Origin: Hydrogenophaga sp.
GTDB lineage: Bacteria > Pseudomonadota > Gammaproteobacteria > Burkholderiales > Burkholderiaceae_C
Reading direction: 5' to 3'
DNA length: 64,000 nucleotides
Assembly (NCBI RefSeq): GCF_011390835.1
Contig: NZ_JAABRQ010000002.1
Span: 158,807 to 222,806 of the forward strand
The position numbers and the translations under genes are program-made. Position 1 is the first letter of the stretch. Each line of letters opens with the position of its first letter. The notes beneath the pieces were generated by a model. That model was not told where the DNA came from. It saw only the letters and a program-made list of their open reading frames with translations, and searched no databases. Of this stretch, positions 36,449 to 45,803 are shown piece by piece.

Positions 36449-38098
36449 ATGAACGCGACGCATGAGGTTTTCAATCAACCTGAACCGTTGGTTGACGTGA
36501 ATCTGTTCAGCGGCAATCGCGCGTTGCAGGCGGCGCTTGCGTTCAATGCGCCAGCGCTGGACACTGCGCCGTTGAGCGCGCTGGGTGAGCGCGTGGGCAG
36601 CGCGGCCATGCAGACCCACGCCCGCCTGGCCAATGTGTTCACGCCGCAGCTCAAGAGCCACGACCGGTTTGGCCACCGCATCGATCAGGTGGAATTCCAC
36701 CCGAGTTACCACGCGCTGATGGCCGAGGCCACTGCCGCTGGTCTGCATGGCACACCCTTCGCCGAAATCGAACAGGCGACCGGCCATGCCCACCTTCAAC
36801 GCGCGGCCGGCTTCATGCTCTTCACCGAGCTGGAGCCGTCCATGCTCTGTCCGATTTCCATGACCTACGCGGTGGCACCCGCACTGCAGGCCAACCACGC
36901 CATCTACCGCGACTGGGCGCCGCAACTCACCAGCCGCGCCTACGACCCGGCGCTGACCCTGTGGACAAACAAGCCCGGCGTGACTATGGGCATGGGCATG
37001 ACCGAGAAGCAGGGCGGCTCGGACGTGCGGGCCAACACCACGCAGGCGGTGGCCGATGGCAGTGACCCCTGGGGCCAGCGCTTCCGCGTCACCGGCCACA
37101 AGTGGTTTTTTTCGGCACCGATGTGCGACGCCTTTTTGATCCTGGCCCAGACACCGTCGGGCCTGAGCTGCCTGTTCCTGCCGCGCGTGCTACCGGACGG
37201 CACGTTAAACCAGCTGTTCATCCAGCGCCTGAAGGACAAGCTGGGCAACAAGGCCAACGCGAGCTCGGAGGTTGAATTCGTGGGCGCTACGGCCTGGCTG
37301 GTGGGCGAGGAGGGGCGCGGTGTGCCGCAAATCCTGGCCATGGGCACGATGACCCGGCTCGACTGCGCCCTGGGCACCAGCGGTCTCATGCGCCAGGCCT
37401 TGTCGCTGGCGCTGAACCACACGTCGCAGCGGCAGGCCTTTGGCAAGCCACTGATCGAGCAGCCGCTGATGAAAAACGTGTTGGCCGATCTGGCGCTGGA
37501 GTCCGAGGCGGCGACCGCTTTGGCCATGCGGCTGGCGCGCAGCTTCGACAAAGCCGAGGACGCGCACGAGCGCGTGATGCAACGCCTGCTCACGCCGGTG
37601 GCGAAACTCTGGATCTGCAAACGCGGCAGCCACTTCGCCCAGGAGACCATGGAGTGCCTGGGCGGCAATGGCTATGTGGAGGAGGGTGGCGAGGGCATCA
37701 TGGCGCGCATTTACCGCGAAATGCCGCTCAACAGCATCTGGGAGGGCGCGGGCAACATCATGGCGCTGGACCTGTTGCGCGCCTTGCGCAAGGCCGACGC
37801 CGCCGCGGCGCTGGCACACGAGCTCGCGCCAGCGCGTGGCATGCACCGCGCACTCGACCACCTGGCCGACACGCTGCCACTGCGCGTCGAGCAGATGGCC
37901 ACCGAAACAGAAGCCCGCCGCCTGGCGCAAGCCGTGGCCCTGGCCGTGCAGGCCGCGCTGCTGGCGCAGACCGCGCCCGCCGAGGTGTTTGCGGCCTTCT
38001 GCGAGTCTCGCATCGCCGGACACTGGGGCCACACCTTCGGCAGCCTGTCCGCCGGCACCGACTTCGATGCAATCCTGGCGCGGGCCATGCCACACTGA
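36449..38098 (+). CDS. AidB-like acyl-CoA dehydrogenase
   Basis: 549 residues. It begins with a long N-terminal region (EVFNQPEPLVDVNLFSGN), then MGMTEKQGGSDVRANTT and a characteristic TRLDCALGTSGLMRQALSLALNHTSQRQAFGKPL, followed by ECLGGNGYVEEGG and IWEGAGNIMALDLLRA. These match AidB (adaptive-response protein, flavin, isovaleryl-CoA-dehydrogenase activity in vitro). In E. coli AidB binds DNA and is induced by alkylation; here the place in a catabolic block suggests a metabolic substrate. TCAGGAGAC precedes the ATG. Confidence 0.93.
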   Translation: MNATHEVFNQPEPLVDVNLFSGNRALQAALAFNAPALDTAPLSALGERVGSAAMQTHARLANVFTPQLKSHDRFGHRIDQVEFHPSYHALMAEATAAGLHGTPFAEIEQATGHAHLQRAAGFMLFTELEPSMLCPISMTYAVAPALQANHAIYRDWAPQLTSRAYDPALTLWTNKPGVTMGMGMTEKQGGSDVRANTTQAVADGSDPWGQRFRVTGHKWFFSAPMCDAFLILAQTPSGLSCLFLPRVLPDGTLNQLFIQRLKDKLGNKANASSEVEFVGATAWLVGEEGRGVPQILAMGTMTRLDCALGTSGLMRQALSLALNHTSQRQAFGKPLIEQPLMKNVLADLALESEAATALAMRLARSFDKAEDAHERVMQRLLTPVAKLWICKRGSHFAQETMECLGGNGYVEEGGEGIMARIYREMPLNSIWEGAGNIMALDLLRALRKADAAAALAHELAPARGMHRALDHLADTLPLRVEQMATETEARRLAQAVALAVQAALLAQTAPAEVFAAFCESRIAGHWGHTFGSLSAGTDFDAILARAMPH

Positions 38099-38132
38099 TC
38101 CACGATACCCACAACAACATTCGGAGACCCCA

Positions 38133-39068
38133 ATGAGCGAGCTGATCTTTCACCACTACCCGTCGTCTCCGTTTTCGGAGAAGGTCCGCCTCATCATGGG
38201 CCTCAAGCAGCTGGCCTGGAAGAGCGTGCTGATCCCGCGCATCATGCCCAAACCCGATGTGCTGGCTCTGACCGGTGGCTACCGGCGCACGCCCATCCTG
38301 CAGATCGGCGCCGACATCTATTGCGACACCGCGCTGATCTGCGACGTGCTCGAACACCGCCAACCCGAGCCCACGCTGTACCAGCACGGGCGCAAGGGCC
38401 TGGCCCGCGTGCTGGCGCAATGGGCCGACAGCACCTTGTTCTGGGCCGCCATGGGCTACAACCTCAGCCCGACAGGGGCAGCGGCCATGTTCGCCGGGCG
38501 CCCACCCGAAGAAGCCAAGGCCTTCGCCACCGACCGTGGTGCGATGCGCACCGGCATGACCACGCCTCGCGCGGGTGACGCCACCGCGGCCTACAAAAGC
38601 TACCTGCGCCGCCTGGCCGACATGCTGGACCAACAGCCGTTTCTGCTCGGTGACGCGCCTTGCGTGGCCGACTTCGCCGCCTACCACCCGCTGTGGTTCA
38701 GCCGCGTGGTGAACCCCACCATGGGCGTGATCCTGGACGCCACGCCCGGGGTCATCGCCTGGATGGACCGCCTGCACGCGCTGGGCCATGGCCAGATGGA
38801 GAAATTCGACGCAGCCGCCGCCCTGGCGGTGGCTACCGCTGCCCAGCCCCTGCCCTTGGGTGACGAGGCCTTCCAGGATGAGCACGACATAGCTCTGGGC
38901 AGCCACGTCACCATCGCCGCTGAAACCTTTGGCCAGGAACCCACTGAAGGCATCCTGCGCGCCGCCACCCGCACCCGCTACACCCTCGAGCGCAGCGACG
39001 TGCGCGCAGGCACCTTGCATGTGCACTTTCCGCGCATCGGCTTTGTGCTGAAGGCCGTGCGCGCTTGA
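38133..39068 (+). CDS. Glutathione S-transferase family protein with C-terminal extension
   Basis: 311 residues. N-terminal thioredoxin-like GST domain (YPSSPFSEKVRLIMGLKQL, glutathione-site PILQIGADIYCDTALICDVLE) and an all-helical C-domain to about residue 200. Roughly 90 more residues follow (ending TLHVHFPRIGFVLKAV) that most GSTs lack. It may conjugate an electrophilic pathway intermediate or have only a binding role. TTCGGAGACC lies just before ATG 38133. The stop overlaps a possible TTG for the next gene. Confidence 0.9.
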   Translation: MSELIFHHYPSSPFSEKVRLIMGLKQLAWKSVLIPRIMPKPDVLALTGGYRRTPILQIGADIYCDTALICDVLEHRQPEPTLYQHGRKGLARVLAQWADSTLFWAAMGYNLSPTGAAAMFAGRPPEEAKAFATDRGAMRTGMTTPRAGDATAAYKSYLRRLADMLDQQPFLLGDAPCVADFAAYHPLWFSRVVNPTMGVILDATPGVIAWMDRLHALGHGQMEKFDAAAALAVATAAQPLPLGDEAFQDEHDIALGSHVTIAAETFGQEPTEGILRAATRTRYTLERSDVRAGTLHVHFPRIGFVLKAVRA

Positions 39069-39073
39069 GCCAC

Positions 39074-39547
39074 ATGCCACCCCATCAGGCGCTGCGCTGG
39101 CGCTGCCTGACCTTTGACGAGCTGACGGCGGCCGAGCTGTACCGGGCGCTGCAATTGCGCGCCGAGGTGTTCGTGGTGGAGCAGGTCTGTGCTTTTCAGG
39201 ACCTGGATGGCCGCGACGCGCACGCGCTGCACATGCTTGGGGAAACCGCCCATGCGCCCGAGGGCACGGCCTTGTTAGCCTATGCTCGACTGCTGCCAGC
39301 TCACACTGCCTTCGCCGAGGCCAGCATCGGTCGGGTGGTCACCGCCCCGCTCACCCGCGGCAGCGGCCTGGGTCACGGGCTGATGCGCGAGTCCATCGCC
39401 GAACTCCACCGGCGCTGGGGCGATCAGCCCATCCGCATTGGCGCCCAGGCGCACCTCCAAGCCTTTTACCGCCAGCACGGTTTCGAGCCGCAGGGTGAGA
39501 TCTATCTGGAAGACGGCATTGACCACATCGAGATGATCAGAAACTGA
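39074..39547 (+). CDS. ElaA-type GNAT acetyltransferase
   Basis: 157 residues. Begins PHQALRWRCLTFDELTAAELYRALQLRAEVFVVEQ and contains GRVVTAPLTRGSGLGHGLM, the acetyl-CoA pyrophosphate loop, as in ElaA. Substrate unknown. ATG 39074 is chosen; a TTG at 39065, overlapping the GST stop, is an alternative. No clear ribosome site, consistent with translational coupling to the GST gene. Confidence 0.88.
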   Translation: MPPHQALRWRCLTFDELTAAELYRALQLRAEVFVVEQVCAFQDLDGRDAHALHMLGETAHAPEGTALLAYARLLPAHTAFAEASIGRVVTAPLTRGSGLGHGLMRESIAELHRRWGDQPIRIGAQAHLQAFYRQHGFEPQGEIYLEDGIDHIEMIRN

Positions 39548-39548
39548 A

Positions 39549-39628
39549 TTCCCCTGCGCCGCTTCGCGTCTTCCCCCCAAGGGGACCACACCAGCGGCCC
39601 GGCAGAGCCGGTTCCGCGGTGTGTGCTG
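39549..39628 (+). repeat. Dispersed GC-rich repeat, copy 6
   Basis: CCCCTGCGCCGCTTCGCGTC, TTCCCCCCAAGGGGACC and GGCCCGGCAGAGCCGGTTCC in order; the last part continues CGCGGTGTG. It begins right after the ElaA-type stop. Closest to copy 7. Confidence 0.88.
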
Positions 39629-39674
39629 AAAGGCACCCTTCACCTACCCACCATCACACCCAGGAGACCTTTCC

Positions 39675-40580
39675 ATGATTCAAGACTTCAAAGGCAAGAC
39701 CGCCGTGCTCACCGGCGCGGGATCGGGCTTTGGCCTCGAGTGCGCGCGCATCGGTGCTGCACATGGCATGAACCTGGTGCTGGTGGATGTGCAGCAGGAC
39801 GCGCTGGACGCCGCCGAGGCCGAGATGAAGACCGCCGGCGCCAAGGTGCTGGCGCGCCGGGTCGACGTGTCCGATGCGGCCCAGATGGAAGCCCTGGCGA
39901 GCGAGGTGCAGCAGGCCTTCGGAGCGCCGCACTTCGTGTTCAACAACGCGGGCGTGGGCTCGGGCGGCCTGATCTGGGAGAACTCGGTCCAGGACTGGGA
40001 GTGGGTGCTCGGCGTCAACCTCTGGGGTGTGGTGCACGGCGTGCGCCTGTTCACGCCCATGATGCTGGCCGCTGCCAAGGTCGATCCGACCTGGCGCGGC
40101 CACATCGTCAACACCGCCAGCATGGCCGGCCTGCTCAACGCGCCCAACATGGGCATTTACAACGTGAGCAAACACGCGGTGGTGAGCTTGACCGAGACCC
40201 TGTACCAGGACTTGAAGCTGGTGACCGACCAGCTGAGCGCCAGCGTGCTGTGCCCGTACTTTGTGCCCACTGGCATCAGCCACAGCCAGCGCAACCGCCC
40301 GAGCGCCATGGCTGACGAGCAGCCCACCCAAAGCCAGCTGATCGGTCAGGCCATGGGCGAAAAAGCGGTGAAGTCGGGCAAGGTGAGCGCAGCCCAGGTG
40401 GCGCAGATGGTGTTTGATGCCATGACCGCCGACCACTTCTACATCTACAGCCACCCAAAGGCCCTGGGCAACGCCCAGCAGCGCTTCGACGCCATCGTGG
40501 CCGGCACCAACCCGGCGGATCCGTTTGCCGAGCGGCCCGACATCGGCATGGGTCTGCGCGCCGCTCTTCGAGGGGGCTGA
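39675..40580 (+). CDS. SDR-family oxidoreductase, third of three (longer C-terminus)
   Basis: 301 residues. TGAGSGFGLECARIG cofactor site, NNAGVGS, Ser in TASMAG and Tyr-Lys in YNVSKHAVVSLTETLY. The C-terminal 60 residues are longer than in the other two and carry a region (SHPKALGNAQQRFDAIVAG) seen in other 290-300 residue bacterial SDRs. CCCAGGAGACC precedes the ATG. It is followed after 94 bases by an acyl-CoA ligase gene. Confidence 0.92.
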   Translation: MIQDFKGKTAVLTGAGSGFGLECARIGAAHGMNLVLVDVQQDALDAAEAEMKTAGAKVLARRVDVSDAAQMEALASEVQQAFGAPHFVFNNAGVGSGGLIWENSVQDWEWVLGVNLWGVVHGVRLFTPMMLAAAKVDPTWRGHIVNTASMAGLLNAPNMGIYNVSKHAVVSLTETLYQDLKLVTDQLSASVLCPYFVPTGISHSQRNRPSAMADEQPTQSQLIGQAMGEKAVKSGKVSAAQVAQMVFDAMTADHFYIYSHPKALGNAQQRFDAIVAGTNPADPFAERPDIGMGLRAALRGG

Positions 40581-40674
40581 CAGCAATCGGCAAGGCAGGC
40601 AAGGGTGTTTGCCGCGATGCGCATCTGCCGGCCATGGCGTCCAATGGCCGCCACCATCAACATGAGAGGCTTCC

Positions 40675-42348
40675 ATGGGCACCGCGAAACTGCTGCTTGA
40701 TCACATTTACGAACACGAGAAGGCCCAGGCCAGCCGCGTCTTCCTGACCCAGCCCACGGGTGGCGGCCAGGTGGTGGACTACACCTGGGCCCAGGTGATG
40801 GACCAGTCGAGGCGCATGGCCGCGCACCTGCAAGCCCAGGGCTTTGCACCGGGTTCGCGCATCGCCATCCTGTCGAAAAACTGCGCCCACTTCATCATGG
40901 CCGAGATCGCCATCTGGATGGCCGGCCACACCACGGTGGCGATCTTCCCGACCGAAACCGCCGACACGGTCAAGTACGTGCTGGAACACAGCGAGGCCAG
41001 CCTTCTGTTCGTGGGCAAGCTCGACACCTGGCCCCATCAGGCGCCTGGCGTGCCCGCCGGCCTGCCATGCATCGCCTTCCCGCTCGCGCCCGAGACCGAT
41101 TTCGAGACATGGGACGCGATCGTGGCGCGCACCGAGCCCGTCACCGGCCAGCCCGCGCGCGGCGCCGACGACCTCGCGCTGCTGATGTACACCTCGGGTT
41201 CCACCGGCACGCCCAAAGGCGTGATGCACAGCTTTGCCAGCGCCTCGGCCGCGGCCACCGGCATCGCCGCCAGCCTGCGCAGCAATGTGCAAGGGGATAT
41301 CCGCGTTCTGTCCTACCTGCCGCTGGCCCACATCTTCGAGCGAGCCTGGATCGAGTGCGGCTCTTTGATCGACGGGCAGGTGCATATCTTCTTTGCCGAG
41401 TCGCTTGACACCTTCTTGGCCGATCTGCAGCGTGCGCGGCCCACCGCCTTCATCTCGGTGCCCCGCCTCTGGTTGAAGTTCCAGCAAGGCGTGTTTGCCA
41501 AGATGCCGCCCAAGAAGCTGGACCGGCTGCTCGGCATTCCCATTCTGGGCCGGATCGTCGGCCGCAAGGTGCTCACCGGTCTGGGCCTGGAGCAGGTGAA
41601 GTTTGCCGGCAGCGGATCGGCGCCGATTCCGGCGGATCTGATCACCTGGTACAAGCGCCTGGGCTTGAACCTGAACGAAGGCTATGGCATGACCGAAGAC
41701 TTTGCCTACTCGTTCACCTCGAACGATGCGCAAAGCGCTCCCGGCTACGTGGGCGTGGCGTTGGCGGGGGTGGAGGGTCGCATCAGTGCGGAGGGCGAGA
41801 TCCAGGTCAAGTCGCCGGGGCAACTTGTCGGCTACTACAAGCAGCCCGAGCTGACGGCGCAGTGTTTCACCGAAGACGGCTTTTTCCGAACCGGCGATCT
41901 GGGCGAAATCCGCGACGATGGCCTGCTCAAGATCACCGGCCGCGCCAAGGAGCAGTTCAAGACCGCCAAGGGCAAATACGTGGCGCCGGCCCCGATCGAG
42001 AACCGTATCAACGCCCACCCGATGGTCGAGCTGTCCATCGTCTCCGGTGTCGGCCAGCCGTCGGCCTACGCCATGGTGGTGTTGAGTGAAGCCCTGCGCC
42101 CACGCCAGCACGAGCCGGCGCTGCGCCAGCAGGTGGAGCAGGAGTTCACCCAGCTGCTCGACCAGCTCAACGCCCAGGTGGCCGACTACGAGCGGCTGCA
42201 GATGATCGTGGTCGTGAGTGAACCCTGGAGCATTGAAAACGGCTGCCTCACGCCCACCATGAAGATCAAGCGGACGCGCATCGAGAAGATGGTCGAGCCG
42301 CAGATGGAGAAGTGGTACCAGAACAAGCAGAAGGTGCTTTGGGCCTGA
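40675..42348 (+). CDS. AMP-binding acyl-CoA synthetase (FAA1/long-chain type)
   Basis: 557 residues. A3 YTSGSTGTPKGVMHSF, A5 YGMTEDFAYS, A7 TGDLGEIRDDGLLKITGR and AKEQFKTAKGKYVAP, then the long C-terminal part of FAA1-type synthetases ending with IKRTRIEKMVEP. It activates a fatty or related acid to its CoA ester. It differs from the AlkK-like ligase at 20.2 kb, so the block can activate two kinds of acid. ATGAGAGGC precedes the ATG. A strong terminator follows 50 bases after the stop and closes the acyl-CoA block. Confidence 0.92.
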   Translation: MGTAKLLLDHIYEHEKAQASRVFLTQPTGGGQVVDYTWAQVMDQSRRMAAHLQAQGFAPGSRIAILSKNCAHFIMAEIAIWMAGHTTVAIFPTETADTVKYVLEHSEASLLFVGKLDTWPHQAPGVPAGLPCIAFPLAPETDFETWDAIVARTEPVTGQPARGADDLALLMYTSGSTGTPKGVMHSFASASAAATGIAASLRSNVQGDIRVLSYLPLAHIFERAWIECGSLIDGQVHIFFAESLDTFLADLQRARPTAFISVPRLWLKFQQGVFAKMPPKKLDRLLGIPILGRIVGRKVLTGLGLEQVKFAGSGSAPIPADLITWYKRLGLNLNEGYGMTEDFAYSFTSNDAQSAPGYVGVALAGVEGRISAEGEIQVKSPGQLVGYYKQPELTAQCFTEDGFFRTGDLGEIRDDGLLKITGRAKEQFKTAKGKYVAPAPIENRINAHPMVELSIVSGVGQPSAYAMVVLSEALRPRQHEPALRQQVEQEFTQLLDQLNAQVADYERLQMIVVVSEPWSIENGCLTPTMKIKRTRIEKMVEPQMEKWYQNKQKVLWA

Positions 42349-42398
42349 GCAGGAAGAGGGTACCGGCTGTGGCAAACTGACGCTTGTCATTCCCCAAC

Positions 42399-42422
42399 GG
42401 CACCATTCGGTGCCTTTTTTTT
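42399..42422 (+). terminator. Rho-independent terminator ending the acyl-CoA block, next to the tex start codon
   Basis: GGCACC-ATTC-GGTGCC (42399-42414) followed by eight T (42415-42422). The tex ATG is at 42426, only three bases after the T-run, so no ribosome-binding sequence fits between. Confidence 0.9.
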
Positions 42423-42425
42423 GTC

Positions 42426-44810
42426 ATGCAGAAAATCATCGCGCAGATCGCGCAGGAAATCCGGATTCAGGTGCAGCAGGTGCAGGCCGCTGTGGACCTG
42501 CTCGACAGCGGCGCCACCGTGCCGTTCATCGCCCGTTACCGCAAAGAAGCCACCAACGGGCTGGACGACATCCAGCTGCGTGAGCTGGAGGCGCGCCTGA
42601 GCTACCTGCGCGAACTCGAAGACCGCCGAGCTGCCGTGGTCAAAGCCATCGACGAGCAAGGCAAGCTCACCGACGCGCTGCGCGCGGCGATCGCCGCCGC
42701 CCCGACCAAGCAGGAACTCGAAGACCTGTACCTGCCGTTCAAGCAGAAACGCCGCACCAAGGGCCAGATCGCCCGTGAGTTCGGGATTGAGCCGCTGGCC
42801 GACAAGCTCTGGGCCGACCCGACGCTGGACCCGGCCACCGAGGCCGCTGCGTTCACCAGGCCACCCGAGGTGCTCGATGACGGCAAGCCTGGCGCCGATT
42901 TCTCCACCGTGCCCGCGGTGCTCGACGGCGTGCGCGACATCCTGAGCGAACGCTGGGCCGAAGATGCGGCCCTGGTGAAATCGCTGCGCGAGTGGCTCTG
43001 GGACCAGGGCCTGTTCAAGAGCAGCTTGCTACCCGGCAAGGACGAAAACCACCCCGATGTGGCCAAGTTCCGCGACTATTTCGATTACGCCGAGTCGATC
43101 AGCCGCGTACCCTCGCACCGGGCGCTGGCCGTGTTCCGTGGCCGCACCCTGGAGATTCTGGACGCCAAGCTGGTCTTGCCAGAACCCCAGCCGGTGGCGA
43201 CCACCGGCACCAAGCCCGCAGCGGCGGTGTCGCTGGCCGAAGGTCGCATCGCGCTGCATCTGGGCTGGCGCCACCAAGGCCGTGCCGCCGACGAACTGCT
43301 GCGCAAGTGCGTGGCCTGGGCTTGGCGGGTCAAGCTCAGCCTGTCCAGCGAACGAGACCTGTTCACCCGCCTGCGCGAGAGCGCCGAAGCGGTAGCGATC
43401 AAGGTGTTTGCCGACAACCTGCGCGACCTGCTGCTGGCTGCGCCGGCAGGCCCGAAGGTGGTGATGGGGCTGGACCCGGGCATCCGCACCGGCGTGAAGG
43501 TAGCCGTGGTCGACGCCACGGGCAAGCTGGTGGACACCGCGACCGTCTTTCCGCACGAACCCCGGAGAGACTGGGAAGGATCCCTGCACACACTCGGCCA
43601 GCTCGCGCGAAAGCACGGTGTGAACCTAATTGCGATTGGCAACGGTACAGCCAGCCGCGAGACCGACAAGCTGGCCGCCGACCTGATCAAGCTGCTGGAG
43701 AGAGCCGGGCAAGGCGGGGTGCAGAAGGTTGTGGTCAGCGAGGCCGGCGCTTCGGTGTACTCCGCGAGCGAATTTGCCTCGCAGGAAATGCCCGATGTGG
43801 ACGTGAGCCTGCGCGGCGCAGCCAGCATCGCACGGCGCCTGCAAGACCCGCTGTCCGAGCTGGTCAAGATCGACCCCAAGAGCATCGGCGTCGGTCAGTA
43901 CCAGCACGATGTGAACCAGAGCGAGCTGGCGCGCACGCTCGAAGCGGTGGTGGAAGACTGCGTGAACGGCGTGGGTGTGGACCTCAACACCGCGAGCGTG
44001 CCGCTGCTCTCCAGGGTGTCGGGCTTGTCGCCGACCGTGGCAAAGGCGGTGGTGCGCTGGCGCGAGGCTCATGGCGCGTTCAGAAGCCGCCAGCAGCTGA
44101 TGGACGTGGCCGGCCTGGGTGCCAAGACGTTTGAGCAAAGTGCCGGTTTTCTGCGCATCCGCGGCGGTGACAACCCGCTGGATATGACAGGCGTGCACCC
44201 GGAAACCTACCCGGTGGTCGAGCAAATCATGCAACAGACTGGTCAGCCGGTGACCGCACTCATGGGCCGGACCGACATGCTCAAGGCCTTGCGTCCGGAG
44301 CTGTTCGCCAACGAGCGCTTTGGCATCATCACGGTCAAGGACATCCTGACCGAGCTGGAAAAGCCTGGCCGCGATCCCCGTCCGGATTTCCAGGTGGCGC
44401 GCTTCAACGAGGGCGTGGACGATATCAGCGACCTTCGCGAGGGCATGATCCTGGAGGGCACAGTGAGCAACGTGGCCCAGTTCGGCGCCTTTGTAGACTT
44501 GGGCGTGCACCAAGACGGGCTGGTGCACGTGAGCCAGCTGGCCAACAAGTTCGTGAACGATGCACGCGAGATCGTGAAGACCGGCGACATCGTGAAGGTG
44601 AAGGTGATGGAGGTTGATGTGGCGCGCAAGCGCATCGCCTTGTCGATGAAGCTCGACGCTGCAGCCCCTCGGCGCGATGCGGGGATGCCGCGCGACAACC
44701 GCTTTGAGCCGTCACGCCAGCGCGATGGACGTTCGACCGGCGCTGGAGCGCCGGCTGCATCGGCCATGGCCTCGGCTTTTGCGCGCCTGCAAGGGCAGGG
44801 CAAACGCTGA
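42426..44810 (+). CDS. tex: Tex family transcription accessory protein (RNA-binding, S1 domain)
   Basis: 794 residues. Order: Tex N-terminal HTH region (QKIIAQIAQEIRIQVQQVQ, VPFIARYRKEATNGLDD), YqgF/RNase H-like domain (VMGLDPGIRTGVKVAVVD), HhH region (GVDLNTASVPLLSRVSGLSP), and an S1 RNA-binding domain (EGTVSNVAQFGAFVDLGVHQDGLVHVSQL) followed by a short basic tail. Tex binds nucleic acid and affects transcription and stress survival. ATG 42426 fits the family N-terminus but has a terminator T-run in place of a ribosome site, which is odd. No promoter could be assigned with confidence. Confidence 0.95.
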   Translation: MQKIIAQIAQEIRIQVQQVQAAVDLLDSGATVPFIARYRKEATNGLDDIQLRELEARLSYLRELEDRRAAVVKAIDEQGKLTDALRAAIAAAPTKQELEDLYLPFKQKRRTKGQIAREFGIEPLADKLWADPTLDPATEAAAFTRPPEVLDDGKPGADFSTVPAVLDGVRDILSERWAEDAALVKSLREWLWDQGLFKSSLLPGKDENHPDVAKFRDYFDYAESISRVPSHRALAVFRGRTLEILDAKLVLPEPQPVATTGTKPAAAVSLAEGRIALHLGWRHQGRAADELLRKCVAWAWRVKLSLSSERDLFTRLRESAEAVAIKVFADNLRDLLLAAPAGPKVVMGLDPGIRTGVKVAVVDATGKLVDTATVFPHEPRRDWEGSLHTLGQLARKHGVNLIAIGNGTASRETDKLAADLIKLLERAGQGGVQKVVVSEAGASVYSASEFASQEMPDVDVSLRGAASIARRLQDPLSELVKIDPKSIGVGQYQHDVNQSELARTLEAVVEDCVNGVGVDLNTASVPLLSRVSGLSPTVAKAVVRWREAHGAFRSRQQLMDVAGLGAKTFEQSAGFLRIRGGDNPLDMTGVHPETYPVVEQIMQQTGQPVTALMGRTDMLKALRPELFANERFGIITVKDILTELEKPGRDPRPDFQVARFNEGVDDISDLREGMILEGTVSNVAQFGAFVDLGVHQDGLVHVSQLANKFVNDAREIVKTGDIVKVKVMEVDVARKRIALSMKLDAAAPRRDAGMPRDNRFEPSRQRDGRSTGAGAPAASAMASAFARLQGQGKR

Positions 44811-44891
44811 TCCCGGCCTGCCCGGGTCGTGCAGCCCAAAGATGGGTGTGAAATCGAGCGCAATTGGCTGGTTTCCAGAGGGCTGCGCAGC

Positions 44892-44918
44892 TCAAGTATG
44901 GGGGGGACAGGTCGATAC
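44892..44918 (+). promoter_or_regulatory. Sigma-28 (FliA)-type promoter before the first HDOD gene
   Basis: TCAAGTAT (44892-44899), exactly 11 bases, then GTCGATAC (44911-44918). Against TAAAGTTT-N11-GCCGATAA this is six of eight in each half. The HDOD ATG is 34 bases downstream. The same arrangement occurs before the second HDOD gene. Confidence 0.55.
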
Positions 44919-44952
44919 AAAAGGCATTCAAACCTGACCTGAAGCCTTCCCC

Positions 44953-45780
44953 ATGCAACTGGAAGCCCTGCTCAACTACCCTCGCGCCTTGCCGGCCATG
45001 CCCCGCGCCGTCACCGACCTGCTGGGCGAGATGAACCAGGAAGACCCGAGCCCACGCCGCATCGGCGAGCTGATATCGCGCGATCCAGCGCTCACCACCC
45101 GGGTGCTGCGACTCGCCAACTCCGCCTTTTTTCGCGTCAGCCGCAAGATCGGCAGCGCCGACGAGGCGGTGGCCCTGCTGGGCCTGACCCACGTGCGCTC
45201 CCTGGTCATGGCCGCGGCCCTGGGCTCGAGCTTCAAAAACGTGCCCGGCATCGATCTCAAACAGTTCTGGCGCTACAGCCTGCGCGTGGCCGACATTTCG
45301 CGCTCGCTGGCCGGCGTGTTGCGGCAAAACGAAGGCAACGCTTTCACCGGTGGCCTCATCCACGGCATCGGGATCCTGATCATGCACATTGCGATGCCCG
45401 AGGACATGCTGCCGCTGGACATGGCCACGCCGCCGCTGGATCTGCAACGCGCTGCCGCCGAAAAAGCCCAGCTGGGCTACTGCTACGCCGAGGCCGGCGC
45501 CGGCATGATCGAGAAATGGCAGTTCCCACCAGAGATGGTGTCTGCGCTGGCCAACCAGATCGAGCCCTTCGAGGGAGAGGCCTACGACCCGCTGGCCGGT
45601 CTGCTGAACCTGGCTTCCTGGCGAGCCCGCGCCGAAGAACTGCAGCTCGACAGCAGTGGCCTGGCCTCGACTTTCCCCGATATGGTCGGCCTCACCCTGG
45701 GCCTCGACTTGGACAGCGTGCTCGGCAAAGATCCATCGGAATGGTCGTTCAGCAATGCGCTGGGCGCTTTTGTCGGTTAA
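44953..45780 (+). CDS. HDOD-domain signalling protein, copy 1
   Basis: 275 residues, a single HDOD domain: ISRDPALTTRVLRLANSAFFRVSRKIGSADEAVALLGLTHVRSLVMAAA and FWRYSLRVADISRSLAG. The canonical HD metal-binding residues are replaced (LIHGIGILIMH), so it has no phosphodiesterase activity and probably works by protein contacts. Proteins of this kind act in c-di-GMP, motility and stress signalling. It is about half identical by eye to the next gene, so the two arose by tandem duplication. A terminator forms over its own stop codon; a sigma-28-like promoter stands in front. Confidence 0.92.
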   Translation: MQLEALLNYPRALPAMPRAVTDLLGEMNQEDPSPRRIGELISRDPALTTRVLRLANSAFFRVSRKIGSADEAVALLGLTHVRSLVMAAALGSSFKNVPGIDLKQFWRYSLRVADISRSLAGVLRQNEGNAFTGGLIHGIGILIMHIAMPEDMLPLDMATPPLDLQRAAAEKAQLGYCYAEAGAGMIEKWQFPPEMVSALANQIEPFEGEAYDPLAGLLNLASWRARAEELQLDSSGLASTFPDMVGLTLGLDLDSVLGKDPSEWSFSNALGAFVG

Positions 45781-45792
45781 GCGCCTTTTTTT
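45763..45792 (+). terminator. Rho-independent terminator overlapping the end of HDOD gene 1
   Basis: GGCGCTT (45763-45769), nine-base loop and AAGCGCC (45779-45785), then seven T (45786-45792). It includes the stop codon 45778-45780. It implies that the second HDOD gene has its own promoter. Confidence 0.8.
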
Positions 45793-45803
45793 GCCAATCC
45801 GCC

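Noticed and set aside
42369..42388. A TGGCA...GCTT string resembling a sigma-54 promoter before tex
   Set aside because: The spacing between the GG and GC pairs is 11 instead of 12 and the TTGC element is missing.
40657..42390. A long open frame of 577 codons on the minus strand opposite the acyl-CoA synthetase gene
   Set aside because: Its translation has no domain motifs and is rich in His/Gly/Leu, as expected for the antisense of a GC-rich gene; the plus-strand gene has all its motifs.
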